Shown here: positions 30,685-43,234 of the stretch, one piece after another | How the letters are laid out: every line of letters begins with the position of its first letter | How positions within the stretch are numbered: the first letter of the stretch is position 1 | From: Ophiura sarsii | Taxonomy: Eukaryota > Echinodermata > Ophiuroidea > Amphilepidida > Ophiuridae | Direction of reading: 5' to 3' | NCBI GenBank assembly: GCA_035610835.1 | Contig: CM069456.1 | Coordinates: 34,083,359-34,147,358 of the forward strand | DNA length: 64,000 nucleotides | Program-made: the position numbers and the translations under genes | The notes under the pieces: model-generated | Told to the model about the DNA's origin: nothing | The model's input: only the letters and a program-made list of their open reading frames with translations | Database searches by the model: none

Positions 30685-32261
30685 GTGATCGCTTCCATCC
30701 TCATGCATCTTGAGTGCAAATTCCCTGCTATGGAATACAACAGAATTGCCATATCCAGAGTATCTCCGCGATGTCTAAGAATGCGCATGGCTTTCATGTA
30801 TTGCTCGTATTCCAACGTAAAATCCGTTTTTGCCGTTCCTAGCATTATGCCATAACTCAACAGCATTCGGGCTTCGTATAGCTGATTGACTCCTCCGGGT
30901 TGATCTGGGTTCTGTGCTGCATTTACGCACGCCTTGTAGAACTCAACTGCTTCTGCGGTGGGGAGGAACGTTTCAATGAGAAATTTGGCTTTGTAAGCCA
31001 CGTCCAGGAAAATGTTGGTGTTCTCTCCAAGGCAATGGATAGCTTCTCGCAAGAGCTTTTCGATATTTCTGATTTCAATTTGGAATACCGGAAGATGTTT
31101 AGCATAGTTTCCTTCAAGTAAGGGTACAATGTTCAGAAGAAGACGTCCATAGAATGCGCAGTAACGACTGCGGACTTCGTTTAAATCCTGGCCGACTAAG
31201 GTGTATTTTTCTTCGACAAAAGCTCGTAGAAACTGATGTATATGAAAACGCGTAGATCTACTTCTTGAGTCGAGTAGATCATATATGTCTATGAGTGATC
31301 GATCTTGGAGTGGAGACAACAAATCGTGTTTTATCACAGCAATACTTGGGGATGGGGTGGCTGTTGATGAACTTGATGAGGTAATACTCCGCGCTGCTTC
31401 GCCGGTAAAAGACGCTGGAATGAAGGCCAATTTCCGATAATCTCTGCGTAGTCTACGCGGCAAACTTTCAAGACAGACGTTGATCACACTTTTGACTCGC
31501 GCCATATTTCCCAAGTAATCGCCATTGATCAGTGTGTCAATCCAAGCGCGACGCAATCGATCGACCAGTTCTTCAGGGCTTATACCTCCGATTCTTAGAA
31601 TGGCTACGATGAGAAGTATGGCGATTGGAAAACCCTCTGAACAATCTGCTAAATCACCTAGATATTGACCTAGGTCAACATTGCCAGACATGGCGAGTAA
31701 TCCGTCCTTCCGTTCGTTCATTTCCAGTGGGCGGATTTCAATGTTGCGCAGCTTCGTTACCGATCTTGGCAATTGGAATTTCACAGTTGATGTGACGAGA
31801 ATAAACACTCTGGAGGATTGCTCCAGCAACTCTTCACAGAATTCAAGGAAGAGTCCACCAGACTCTTCAGCAGACAAAATATCTTCGATTCCGTCTAGAA
31901 CTAACAGTTCGAGCCTTGATTCATCATACCTAGAACCAACAAACTTTCGGATAACCTGGTGTGCGTTAGAGTGGGCAACACAGCTGCCGAATTTGATGCC
32001 TATCTGTTTCAGTACATTTGCCATTCGCGTTTCGCCTTGCAAATCGATGTAGTGTGAATCGATATGGAATCCATTGTCATTGCATTCGAGGTTTAATTCT
32101 ATTGAAACTTGCTTGACCAATGAAGTTTTACCAATAGCAGGTGGCCCTGTAATCTGTATCATTTGTAATGCATCTCCGGCTCGATCGAGCATGAAATTCA
32201 AGATGGATTCTTTCAGATCTCTTAGCTCATCAGTTCTGCCGATAAAGAAAACCTCATCCAT
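30685..32261 (-). CDS. STAND (NB-ARC) NTPase with TPRs, exon 1
   Basis: Three minus-strand exons (30685-32261, 29441-29661, 21591-22498) join in phase to a protein of about 901 residues. This exon starts at ATG 32261; an in-frame TGA lies 16 codons upstream. It shows FIGR (6-9), Walker A GPPAIGKTS (39-47), Walker B LELLVLDGIED (117-127), a sensor-like RVFILVTST (151-159), the GLPLA-equivalent GFPIA (210-214) and a winged-helix region about 262-370 (LPRRLRRDYRKLAFIPASF; DRSLIDIYD; FHIHQFLRAFVEEKY). Helical repeats begin near residue 440. This is the order of NB-ARC/TPR STAND switches, used in innate immunity or cell-death signalling, where nucleotide exchange opens the protein to oligomerise. 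Donor AC|GTGAGT at 30684. I cannot name an orthologue; such genes are often lineage-expanded in marine invertebrates. Confidence 0.9.
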
Positions 32262-32584
32262 GTTGATGGTTTGTTGGTTTCGTATGATGAGTAGAATATA
32301 TCGTAATCATACTTTGTAATGATAGTCATTTTCACTGAGGCGATCTGGATGAAGGCAACGATAAATACATTAAGAAATAGAATACAGTTTTTGCATGGGC
32401 CATACCGTCAGTCAGGTATACGGTGAAAAAGTAATCGAGTAAATTTACTGGACACGAATCTCCTGTTGATCCGCTTGGGTTAACGAAACGGAGAAATATC
32501 CCGGGATGTGAACCCCTCACTGTACAACAGCATTATGAGGGGAACACAAGTAATGGAAATGAGCGGGATTTTGTTTTATGTTTT
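32262..32584. other. 5' flank of the STAND gene
   Basis: Expected 5' UTR and promoter region. No TATA box at a convincing position; the in-frame TGA at 32307-32309 supports the start codon. Confidence 0.45.
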
Positions 32585-33009
32585 CATATGTGATGCGATC
32601 TGTGAAAACCCGTCGGATGTCGCAAAATGTGAACTAGGGATTATGGGTAAAAAAAGAAAATTTAAAAAAAATAAAATAAAAAACTTCTTTCTTTTTTTTA
32701 GATTTTTTTAAAGACAATTAGTTTCCAATACTTTGTGCCATCATCTTTCATGAAATTTCACCTTCAAAAACTTACTTGAGTCACTTTTATTATTAACCTT
32801 ATAATGTTATTATATTGAATTATGTATCCTTTTTGGCCTGTTTTCATGATATCTTATTTTGTAGCTTTTGATGACATCACAATCATCATTCACTTATAAC
32901 TTTTTTTGTAGTGATCGTAGAAAAATGATCGAAACAGTTCTGTAATCAGCACAGTTTCAGCTTTCTTATGATATAAATATCTCTAATATCACAGATCGCA
33001 TCACATATG
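32585..33009. mobile_element. Inverted-repeat element upstream of the STAND gene (425 bp)
   Basis: The ends CATATGTGATGCGATCTGTG and inverse complement are perfect for 20-21 bp. The interior is AT-rich with no coding frame. Target duplication not identified; superfamily unknown. It lies about 320 bp from the start codon. Confidence 0.65.
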
Positions 33010-33071
33010 TTAAGAAAATATTATACAAAGAATATATAAATTAGAAATGAAACCTATACCGATATGATGAC

Positions 33072-33330
33072 AATAATAATAATAATAATAATAATACAAA
33101 TACTTATATAGCGCATAAAGCAACGACATCAAAGCGATGTACAACCTAAAGATACACAATAACTTAACTACAAAATACCACATAAAAAAACATTGTAAAA
33201 CAGGACAACCTGAAAGTCATAAAATATAAAAAGCGAGGCGCTATTAAAACAACAATGTCATACAACAACTAAACACCTCACAACAAGAAAGTATCCACTT
33301 TTTTCGAGGCGCCCTGAGTTTATTTCTTGG
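33072..33330 (-). mobile_element. LINE 3' end, minus strand
   Basis: On the minus strand the sequence ends with TTTATGCGCTATATAAGTA and a (TTA)n tail (33072-33095), the same tail style as the LINE ends at 35.3, 51.8 and 57.3 kb. Coding sequence is absent; the 5' limit is not determined. Confidence 0.6.
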
Positions 33331-34571
33331 GACCCTAAATAAATTCAACAAGTGTGAAAGAACAGGCATTTACTCCCGCGCATTTTGACACCTCATTTGT
33401 CACAATAGCACTAATATTGATGAAGCAGTGGCCATTTGAATAACAAATGGTGCAGTTTCTATTGTTGTACTTAACCCTATACCCATGACAAGAGCGTAAA
33501 CAAAACAGTACATCTAAAGTGTACCTTTTCTTTCTCTCTCTCTCCAGGAGAGAATCACAATCCGAACATCTCATATCAATTGTTTCCAACAACTGTATCT
33601 ACTGGTGTGAGACTCATCCTTTACAATGACCAGGATCATTCATGATGTTTGTAAGCCATTTCATATTGGTCCATACACCAGTTATGTTTAAACATTTTCT
33701 ATGAAGGTGATAAATCTTGTATCACAAGTTCCCGTATTTCTAGATCAAAATACCTTACTAAGGGGGGGGGGGGGGGGTCTTTAGTAAATCTAAACAGAGA
33801 TACAGAGCATGCGTCTCTCCTTTCCATACATGCCAAAATAAGTACAATCATCCCACTTATGACGTCACAATGATGTCACTAAAAATGGCCGACATCAAAA
33901 TGCCGTTTTATTCTTCTGTGCAGTGAAATATAGGCCAAAATTGAAATGTTCCAAAAAAGTTCATAATACAAAATATTGGAATTTCACCAGGTTATTTGCT
34001 TATAAGTGAGGGAAATGATGTTTCCTGTCTGTTTTTAAATATTGTAAGGTGGCACCCACACCCCCCCCCCCCCCCCCCCCCCCCCCCCTACACACACACT
34101 ACCCTCAGACCTGACGGCTTATACTGCCCCCTGGTAAGGTGGTACTCTCAATTAGTTGTCGTCATAATGACCGCAAAGATGATGAAGGTGATACATCTCG
34201 CATCAAAAGTGCGTATAAGACGCTTACACTGAGGTGTGACTGGTTGAAGGGAAAAAACCATTTAGGCCTACCGGTAGTTTCCTTTCTATTTACAAACGAA
34301 ACTGCCCTCAAATTGTTGTATCAGTTCATCGGGTTTTTTAAGAGAAATAAGGAGTAACATTATATTCATCAAAACCAGTGATTGAGGTGAATAATTGAAA
34401 AGATTACTCACCAACTAACACTTACTTCATCATGATTTGGTCAGTCAGATTTCATCAGAGTTGTGTCCACTACTGGAACCGTGGGAACTGGTGTTTTCAA
34501 AAATGCGGGAACTGAGTTCAATAAATAAAAAGTATATTGTCACTGGTTGATAGTAGTACTAGCAATAATAG
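33331..34571. other. No gene seen; poly-G and poly-C tracts
   Basis: Contains a 16-base G run (33762-33777) and a 28-base C run (34061-34088), the longest homopolymer in the window. Short frames on both strands lack domains. Confidence 0.45.
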
Positions 34572-34700
34572 AATCTAATTCAACCGCTTTGACCCGTGAA
34601 TTATAATTTGTCAGACTGTCAAAAGGCATTCTTAAACTAATTTCAACCGCGTTGAAACTAATTCAACCGCGTTGACCCGTGAACTATAATGCTAAAAGGC
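34572..34700. repeat. Local duplications
   Basis: CTAATTCAACCGC and TTGACCCGTGAA recur two to three times within 130 bp, just upstream of the LINE fragment. Confidence 0.6.
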
Positions 34701-34849
34701 AACAACATGGACCTAAAAATATCACTGGATATTTTAAGCTGAATTTCCCTTTCGTTTCACATAAATGACAATATCCCGCATTTTACAGCACAAAAATAAC
34801 CGCACACCATTTATTTCACACCCATTTAGAGACTTGTAACCTTCCAAAA

Positions 34850-35925
34850 TATCTTGATTATCTGAAGATTCTTGATATAGCTTGAAATGTCCACTTATTA
34901 GTATTAACATCTTGGGATATCCTAAGCTAGTTAAACGCACGATGAATAATATATCTAACATTGAATGGGAAGAAGATGTTAAATCCAAATCCTCTCTTAC
35001 CAATTATTTGAGTATTAAGTACACTCCAGGCATGGAGACATACTTGTTAGATAACATTGATTTTTATGGGGCTTGTCTGAAATTCAAGATTCGTTCAAAT
35101 ACACTACCATTAGAGTACAAAGTGAGTAAATTTTTTATTATACTTGTTTATGCTTTTTAACCATTTTTACACTGCCTTTTGTGTGCTAAATTGCTCTTTT
35201 TTTATTATGTTTTGTGCAATAGTAATGCTGCTACTTTGGTATTTTTAACTTTGTAAAGCGCCCTGAGACCTTGGTTACGGGCGCTTAATAAGAACTGTTT
35301 ATTATTATTATTATTAAATGGACCCCTGATAATGATGGCACCTGTCAATTATATAATAATGGTATTGAGGATACAAAACACTTTCTTTTCACTTGCATGT
35401 CACTTAATGCAGCTATAAGAACTAATGAATATAATAATCTAGAAAAGGCTCTAATTAACTTAAATGGTATTGATGTATGGGTGCTATTCATCTCTAGCGA
35501 TCTTGATGTAAAATATAAATTAATGCTAGGTAGTACATACACCACATTTTGTAATATAAGCAATGTTAATGACTTTTATCATGTATTTGACAAATTGTGT
35601 AAATCCTTCTCCAAGCGTGCATGGAAGGCACGATTAGAGACAAAATGCGCAAACAATGACGATTGAATTATATTTGGTCATGTATAGTGCCATTTTCCAC
35701 GTGTGCCTGACATAATTTCAAATCAATTTTGTACGATTGACTTTGTGTCTGTATATAATATGTATATCTATCTCATGGTAAAACTTGGTAATTTGTGTAT
35801 TAATTGTGTATTAATCTTGTGATTTTCTGTATATATGAACGCACCGTCGGGTAGACGGGTGCCGCTGTTTTAAAAGCGAATGTTCAAATAAATAAATTAA
35901 ATAAATAAAAAATAAAATATCTGTT
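34850..35925 (+). mobile_element. 5'-truncated LINE: C-terminal domain and 3' end
   Basis: Two frame segments (34882-35127 and about 35319-35666) join into the Cys/His-rich C-terminal region that follows the reverse transcriptase in many LINEs: KFKIRSNTLPLEYK, then a Cys, GIEDTKHFLFTC, and on to a TGA near 35666. The 3' part contains GCACCGTCGGGTAGACGGGTGC and ends in (AAATAAAT)n near 35880-35925. RT catalytic motifs are absent through truncation. The frame is interrupted by another LINE end (35128-35318). Confidence 0.7.
35128..35318 (+). mobile_element. LINE 3' end inserted in another LINE
   Basis: The inserted sequence ends with AAAGCGCCCTGAGACCTTGG, GGGCGCTTAATAAGAACTG and (TTA)n, a CR1/L2-style 3' terminus. 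It separates two parts of an otherwise continuous frame. GTGAGT at the left junction resembles a donor by chance. Confidence 0.65.
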
Positions 35926-36239
35926 ACGATGAATTTGAGATATTGTTGATATGATATGAATCCTATATCTTGTGACGCACCGATTGGCGTAGTTTATTAA
36001 TTGTATTAAGCGGTACGCGATGAGACTAATAGTATTCACCCGCCTTATTACGTAATAACAGGATGTAGAAAACCCATCCCGGAAATATTATATCCCAGGT
36101 GTTCTCTCTTCGTATTCAGAGGGTAACGCATGATAGTTCCAGGATCTTGAAATACACCCCTATTTGACGGCGTTTCACGGACAATTTTGTTAATTTGACC
36201 CCTTTTCCGCACAAAAACACGGACATTTTGACTGAAATA
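35926..36239. other. No gene seen
   Basis: No recognisable feature. Confidence 0.4.
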
Positions 36240-36348
36240 ACCCCCCTTTTTCACCATTTCGAGGACACATCTGGTTCAAACTACCCCTTTTTCCTATTTT
36301 CGGGACAAGTTGATACGACACAATACTCAATCTTTTTTCTTTTTCTTC

Positions 36349-36545
36349 TTCGTGGACATAGCCTCTCCAAAAAACACACCTAATTTTTTGAAATCGCGGA
36401 CATAGCTTCCAAAATGACCCCTTAATTTTGGAAATCGCGGACATAGCTTCAAAAAAACACCCTTAATTTGGGCAATTCGCGGACATAGCTTACAAAAACA
36501 CCCCTAAATTGGGGAAATCGCGGACATGGTACAGAAAACCCCAAT
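36349..36545. repeat. 41-bp minisatellite, five units
   Basis: Imperfect units starting CGCGGACATAGCTTCC / CGCGGACATAGCTTAC and running through AAAACACCCCTTAATTTGGG. Degenerate related sequence extends upstream to about 36170. Confidence 0.85.
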
Positions 36546-36990
36546 TTTCCGTGATTTTTGGAACGATCATGCGTACCCAAAGTCAATGCTGACTGAAACC
36601 ACCGGGATTAAATCGGGCGTATAGGCAATTCATATGAAATTTGGTTGTCAAGCTGACAGTGGCATTTCAGCATTATCTCCATCGATATCGAACTAATACG
36701 TGACTTGACGGACAGATTTATGGAAGTATTTGGTGTTTAAATGAGGCCTGACGAGAGCCTGTAATTATCGCAGGCGGGTCTAACGTTACCAATCTAATTC
36801 TATCATTGTATGTCTGAATTCGGCATGATATATCTTCGTCGAGGTATTACGGTGTTGGCTAGCTGGTACAAGAGTTGAGATTACTGTTTATGGTCGGTGA
36901 GACGACGTAAACAAATTGTAGACTAGAACGTGAGTGATATTTTGTAAGTTTGGAAATTAAGGGGAGGGCAAAGTTATTGAATGGTGTACA
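36546..36990. other. No gene seen
   Basis: Unannotated sequence before the palindrome. Confidence 0.4.
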
Positions 36991-37353
36991 TACGAGGGTC
37001 GTTCAATAACTAATGAAAGTGATCATGGTATGGGATGCATGAGTGATTCTATTGAGGGATAATGTGATCAATACAAAGTATGAACCTTTGTCTTTCAAAC
37101 AATACAGTTTTGGATTTCTAAGTGTGAATTATGACGTCATAGCATTGTCTCAAAGTAAGTACACTTGGGACACTGCTAAATCAGTTACCGTTAAACTTCA
37201 TCTATAAGCACCCATTGACTAATAGTTAATAAGCAGAGAATAGATAAAAAGGTATGAGCGCCCTCTTTTGATTTAGAGAAATTAGCACGAATTTGTTTAG
37301 TGTATTCGATATTCAATAATATAAAGTTGTATTACTATCTAAATAATTTCATG

Positions 37354-37440
37354 GACAGACGAATTGCTCAGTTGGTAAAGCGCCCGGTAAAGCGTCAACT
37401 TCAGTATCACGAGGTTGGTGGATCAAATCTCAACTACACC
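37354..37440 (+). other. tRNA-like module A, left arm
   Basis: TTGCTCAGTTGG (37364-37375) fits the pol III A box, and GGATCAAATCT (37420-37430) is a one-mismatch B box, at tRNA-like spacing. The full cloverleaf does not close, so it is a tRNA relic or tRNA-derived module and not a tRNA gene. Confidence 0.5.
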
Positions 37441-37916
37441 TTTTGCAATTTCTTTTGAAATCCAAGTGATATAGAAATTAATGCAAACTTGAATGTAAAA
37501 TTATTACTCAATTATACTAGCTTTATTGTTATTTTTCAAAAAACAAGCGCATAATTAATTTGATTGTATAAAGTAATGATCTTAATAGTCCAACCTTTTT
37601 ATAAGCTAAAACACATTTATACTACAAATTAACCACAGCAAAATGTATTCATTGACTTATTTTAAATGTTTCACACAGTAATCTTAAACGTTTCCTTCAT
37701 CATGATTTAAGGGCAAATTATGATGATGCATATTAGGTTGGTAGATCAAGTTAAGCAACAAAATGAAAGTAACTATGCAAACCACTATAATCCTGGTCTC
37801 ACAGGATTATAATTGAATGGCTATTAAATCAATTTATTTTCAATAAGATAGAGGGCCGTCCATTTATACCGACCCATCAATCATACATGTAGTTATAAAA
37901 CAGTATCTGACATAGC

Positions 37917-38020
37917 ACTACCGTTTAGATCAATTGGTAAAGCCAGCGCCAACAGTTTGGGCTAGGGCAATTGTGATCGCAGGTTCCAGATGGCAATACC
38001 TGGTTCGAATCTCACTTCAA
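37917..38020 (+). other. tRNA-like module B, left arm
   Basis: TAGATCAATTGG (37926-37937) resembles an A box and GGTTCGAATCT (38002-38012) is a strong B box. The spacing is longer than in a standard tRNA. Confidence 0.5.
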
Positions 38021-39069
38021 GACTTCTTCTTTTGGAAAGGTCATAATTTTCAAATTCTTGACAGTGTTTTATTTTTATCATGAATGAACAAGGAATCTAT
38101 CTTTTACGTTGGTTTGTTTATATATATATATTTTAAATGAAACAAAATTTAATCAAACTGGACACGCAAGCCATGGCCAGTCAATAACGTTTTGACTGTT
38201 TGCCTGTTGTTCTCATTGATTCGAAACGCGATATTACACGTTTGTGCCATACCTATTCTTGGAGAAACACAAAGCACAAAACAAATAAAACAAAACTGAG
38301 TGGAAAATAATAAAAGAAATCACGCGAAGGACTTATTTACGGCACCATCCATCTTTTTAAGTCTGTTTAAGTTTTTCGGAACTATAATACACACGTTTGA
38401 CGGATTGCCTTTAAATTGCACGCCTAATGAACATGTCATAGTTTGAGCAGCTCACGTGGTATTGAAGGTCATGCATTACATTCATGTAAATGGTAGTATA
38501 GTGGCCACGTGTTATTGATTTATAACGGATTAGTTTTAGAATTACGAAACTGTGTCTATACATGAAGCTTCATGGTCTATATCACTAAAGAAGTCCTCTG
38601 CCCCAAATTCGATAGACATGCTACATGCTTGTATCATGAAGCTAATGCTTGTATCGATCAACTGTGAACCATATACATGTACATGTACATGTATGTGTCT
38701 CTATAAACTCAATTAGGAATTGTCATCTAGAACCAACAATGGCCAACTACTCACAAAAACCACAACTTAACAAAATGCCATAAGTAGCTGAACTGAAAAG
38801 CAGTGAATTATAATCAACGTATTGTCTCATTGTACTCCATCCATGCATGTCTTCACAAAAATACTAAGTCGTTGAGGTTGATTTAAATGTTTGTACTATT
38901 TATAAACGATTGTGATAGCATTAAAATTAAAATTAAAAATAGTAGAAAGAGAGGGAAAAAAAGAGGGAAAACCCACATTAAAGACGAAGATAGATTCACT
39001 ATTTATTCATGGTAAAAACAAAGTTAAGAATTTGATATACACCGTAAATATTTATAAACTTTCCAAAAG

Positions 39070-39180
39070 AAGAAGTCTTGAAGTGAGATTCGAACCAGGT
39101 ATTGCCATCTGGAACCTGCGATCACAATTGCCCTAACCCAAACTGTTGGCGCTGGCTTTACCAATTGATCTAAACGGGAG
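39070..39180 (-). other. tRNA-like module B, right arm
   Basis: Inverse copy of the left-arm module (AGATTCGAACCAGG on the plus strand near 39087), well conserved. Confidence 0.5.
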
Positions 39181-39654
39181 TGCTATGTCAGATACTGTTT
39201 TATAACTACATGTATGATTGATGGGTCGGTATAAATGGACGGCCCTCTATCTTATTGAAAATAAATTGATTTAATAGCCATTCAATTATAATCCTGTGAG
39301 ACCAGGATTATAGTGGTTTGCATAGTTACTTTCATTTTGTTGCTTAACTTGATCTACCAACCTAATATGCATCATCATAATTTGCCCTTAAATCATGATG
39401 AAGGAAACGTTTAAGATTACTGTGTGAAACATTTAAAATAAGCCAATGAATACATTTTGCTGTGGTTAATTTGTAGTATAAATGTGTTTTAGCTTATAAA
39501 AAGGTTGGACTATTAAGATCATTACTTTATACAATCAAATTAATTATGCGCTTGTTTTTTGAAAAATAACAATAAAGCTAGTATAATTGAGTAATAATTT
39601 TACATTCAAGTTTGCATTAATTTCTATATCACTTGGATTTCAAAAGAAATTGCA

Positions 39655-39750
39655 AAAGGTGTAGTTGAGAATTGATCCACCAACCTCGTGATACTGAAGT
39701 TGACGCTTTACCGGGCGCTTTACCAACTGAGCAATTCGTCTGTCCATGAA
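39655..39750 (-). other. tRNA-like module A, right arm
   Basis: Inverse copy of the left-arm module (CCAACTGAGCAA on the plus strand near 39722). The B-box region reads TTGATCC where the left arm has TTTGATCC. Confidence 0.5.
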
Positions 39751-41088
39751 ATTATTTAGATAGTAATACAACTTTATATTATTGAATATCGAATACACTA
39801 AACAAATTCGTGCTAATTTCTCTAGATCAAAAGAGGGCGCTCATACCTTTTTATCTATTCTCTGCTTATTAACTATTAGTCAATGGGTGCTTATAGATGA
39901 AGTTTAACGGTATTTGGCGGTAAATTTGAATTGTTTGTATGAAACATGTGGTAAGAAGATTGCATAACATGACACCAGAAACAGGTAAATCCCAATTTCT
40001 TTCGCGTAAGTACGATAAAAAAGACCATAATTTGAATCCCTGTGTAATTTGATATATGTAGTATAAGAGGAAAAGGTAAGGAGAGGCAATTGAATAAAAA
40101 GTATACAAATATCAGTATTTCAAATAGCCAATTTCATTGGAAAATGCCTAGTAAGTGAATCACTAATATTGCGGAAAATCAAACAATTTAGGAAAAATCC
40201 TAGCAATTAACCAGTTTTGGAGATTCCATATAATAGATAACTAAATATGTGAACTTATTCGCATGAATAATGCAGAAAATATTCGCATGCGCAGACGGCA
40301 GATCATTTTGAACTGGGCCAAAAATGGCTAAAATCATGAAATTTACCAGATAAAAGCTTCCTGTGCCTTTAAATTTTAATCAGAAATAATGAAAAATGCT
40401 TAAATCAATGTGTATAAATATTGTAATAGTCAAAATGAAGATATACATGAATGTATCAATCAAAGATGGCTGCCACAACCTCTCTTATTACTGTTATCTT
40501 TAGAGCTACTAGATATGTATTGTTAAAGTAATCGTCACATAATTTCAATGGTTTGAGGAAATTTTATGAACAGCTCCTCTTGAAATCCCCACTATTATTG
40601 CTTTACATCCCACAACAATTTACTAAATTATAATCCCTCCATTGTTCTTTATCCTTTGTTGTTTTCTAAGGTATATTATTGTGGATTTTGCTAAATAAAA
40701 GCGTATTTGAGATGGTCCCTTCTTGGTTTGTATTAAGGAATTCAGATCTAAAAAAAAGTGTTAAACAGAGATAAGTGTGAGTTATAACTATGTGCCAAGT
40801 GTTATCTGTTTTTATGCTTGCATTGCCGAAATATACGCAAATGTACCAATCAACCTATATTCAACATATTACATATCCAGCCAAATAATTGACAGATTTC
40901 AGTCAGTGTCTGAAACCTATTGTGTTTATGTTAATGACGTTACATAACCAAAGGTATCTAACAATCCAAAAGTGTATTGATTGAAAGACAAAGGTTCATA
41001 CTTTGTATTGATCACATTATCTCTCAATAGAATCACTCATGCATCCCATACCATGATCACTTTCATTATTTATTGAACGACCCTCGTA

Positions 41089-43234
41089 ATATCTGTGAAA
41101 GGATTGGCCTCTTTAATTTATTCAATGCGTGTGAAACCTTAATGGAATACCTTTTGGTTTCGTGTATTTTTGGTTTTGTATCCCGAATATCTAGTTACAA
41201 TGTCAGATTCGGAAATGTTACACATTTTGTGATACGTGATGTAAATAGATGTAAATGTTCATGTTGCCACGCGTAACCAAGCAAAAATTGCAAAAATATA
41301 TATTGTTGTTTGATATGGATATCTTGGCGGGAATCTGACAATGAAGGCATTATAATAACATAATGTATATGCAAATTCTATTGTTTGGCCCCCACCCAAA
41401 ATAAGTAATCCGTGTTATCGTCCATAAAATTTCAGATATTTTTTAATTTGTTGGTATAACATTTTATGTTTGTAAAACATTTTGTCCACAAAGTATTCAC
41501 AGCACTTTTGGTTGTGTGTCAAAAATGATTTACAGTGAATACCAGACGGTTTGGATGCTTCTATCAGACTTGGTTTCTATTCCTTGGTTTCTATTTACGC
41601 TACCTCGACATAAATGTTGGAATGGAGGAGTGAAAGTGGAATCTAAAAACTTGGATGACTGGGCCATAGTGACTGATTCGCAAGCCTTACGTAGAAATAA
41701 TAATTATAAATGTGATCAGAGTTGATTGATTAAAAACTTGTTATAATTACTAAGAACTGTAGCATTATACAAGTAACTTATACCAACAACCAATACTACA
41801 GATATTGGATTATCTCGACACCGGGCTACGTGTGGCACAATATCATTTTCTTGATCAACAAATGAGTATTTGCGTTTGTTTACATGTATATGGTCATGTG
41901 GTTTGAACTCGCCCCCCTTCCCGTTGCATGTCCAGATTTTTACATTTTACACCATCTGAGATTCGAATAAGCATATCGCAATAATTACTTCATAAAAAGT
42001 ATATAATTTCTGAAAGCAAATCTCATAAGGAATCCAAATATGATATTGGAATTTAGATAGGACCTAATGCTAACATGTTGTGATTAAGAATGTTAAAAAA
42101 TATCGATTTTTTAATACTTTGATTAAAGCTTCTCTCTCTCTCTCTCTATGTCAGATGGCACCAGGCGGTGCTGCTGTGGCCTTCACAAGAGCTCGCCATT
42201 TGGTTCGGTTTGATGCACGTCGTGTTGCTTAAAGCTTAATAATATTTATATACCTATCCCATCATAATTTTACTGTGTATATTAGTTCCTCATGCAATTA
42301 CCCATCTGAACATAATGGTTGTCATGGGTAACTTGTTGAAATATACTATATCGGGAAGTGAATGAGCACGAACGTTTAAATTTCATATTCATCAGAGTTT
42401 ACAAATATATACTTTTGGGCATGCACCATATCCTGATTTAAACAACATTTTGAATTCCCCTATTTAAGAGCTTTCCAAAAATGCATAATTTTGCTATGAT
42501 CGGTTGAACACTTTTTTGTTATAGTTATGTATGTAAAACCGATGAATTAGGGCAAGTTCACTGTGTAGCGAATAGGGAGAAAGCCAAGGACAATGGAATC
42601 GTTTCATGATTACAATTGTTACATAATAGTTGACACGTTTGTTGAAACAGAAACTTATAGAATATAAAACAATCTATAAAATGAGAGCAAAATCATGTTT
42701 GTGTCATACAGGGATGAGGAGTTATTGTAAATTGAACGTAGAATTGTAAACATTTCTATATTCCCCATAGATATTGTACATAGCGCCACCACCACCACCG
42801 CCGCCACTGCCACCGCCAACGCCACCACCCCTGACTTTCGAAATATAATCAATCATATCTCTGCCAAACATTATGGAAATACTTGATTTATTCACGAAAT
42901 GTAGCCAGATGAACAGGCTTTCGAACGACACCTAAACCATAGCTCTACCACATTTAGTTGTTGAGTTAATAGAGAGAGATGGACGATTCGTCACAAAAAA
43001 TGCAACGACACCACCCTTTTTGGGTGCTGAGTTCAAAACACATGGCCATATATAGTATTCAAAAGATATCTAGGATAATCTTATAAGAACTCGGCCATTA
43101 GCTTTGTCTTGCTCGTTATAGACTATAGGCCGTGCATGTTTTATTCCTTCAGAAAACAAATCTAGCACTCTCCATGTAGGGCACAGATGAAATGTGGCTT
43201 AAAATGAAGCTAATATATGCCTGATCAATATTTT
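41089..43234. other. No gene seen; two microsatellites
   Basis: Contains (TC)n at about 42131-42148 and a CCACCACCGCCGCC-type tract at about 42786-42830. Short open frames lack domains. Confidence 0.45.

Larger units (their letters stand above)
36993..41086. mobile_element. Mariner-type giant palindrome (4.1 kb) with tRNA-like modules
   Basis: Inverted ends CGAGGGTCGTTCAATAA with TA on each side (36991-36992 and 41087-41088), the signature of mariner-type insertion. The left arm (about 36993-38060) reads in inverse orientation in the right arm (about 39040-41086), with a loop of about 1 kb. The right arm has roughly 1 kb extra (about 39912-40930), inserted there or deleted from the left arm. 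Each arm contains two tRNA-like modules with recognisable A and B boxes. I found no transposase frame. It is a non-autonomous foldback. Confidence 0.82.
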
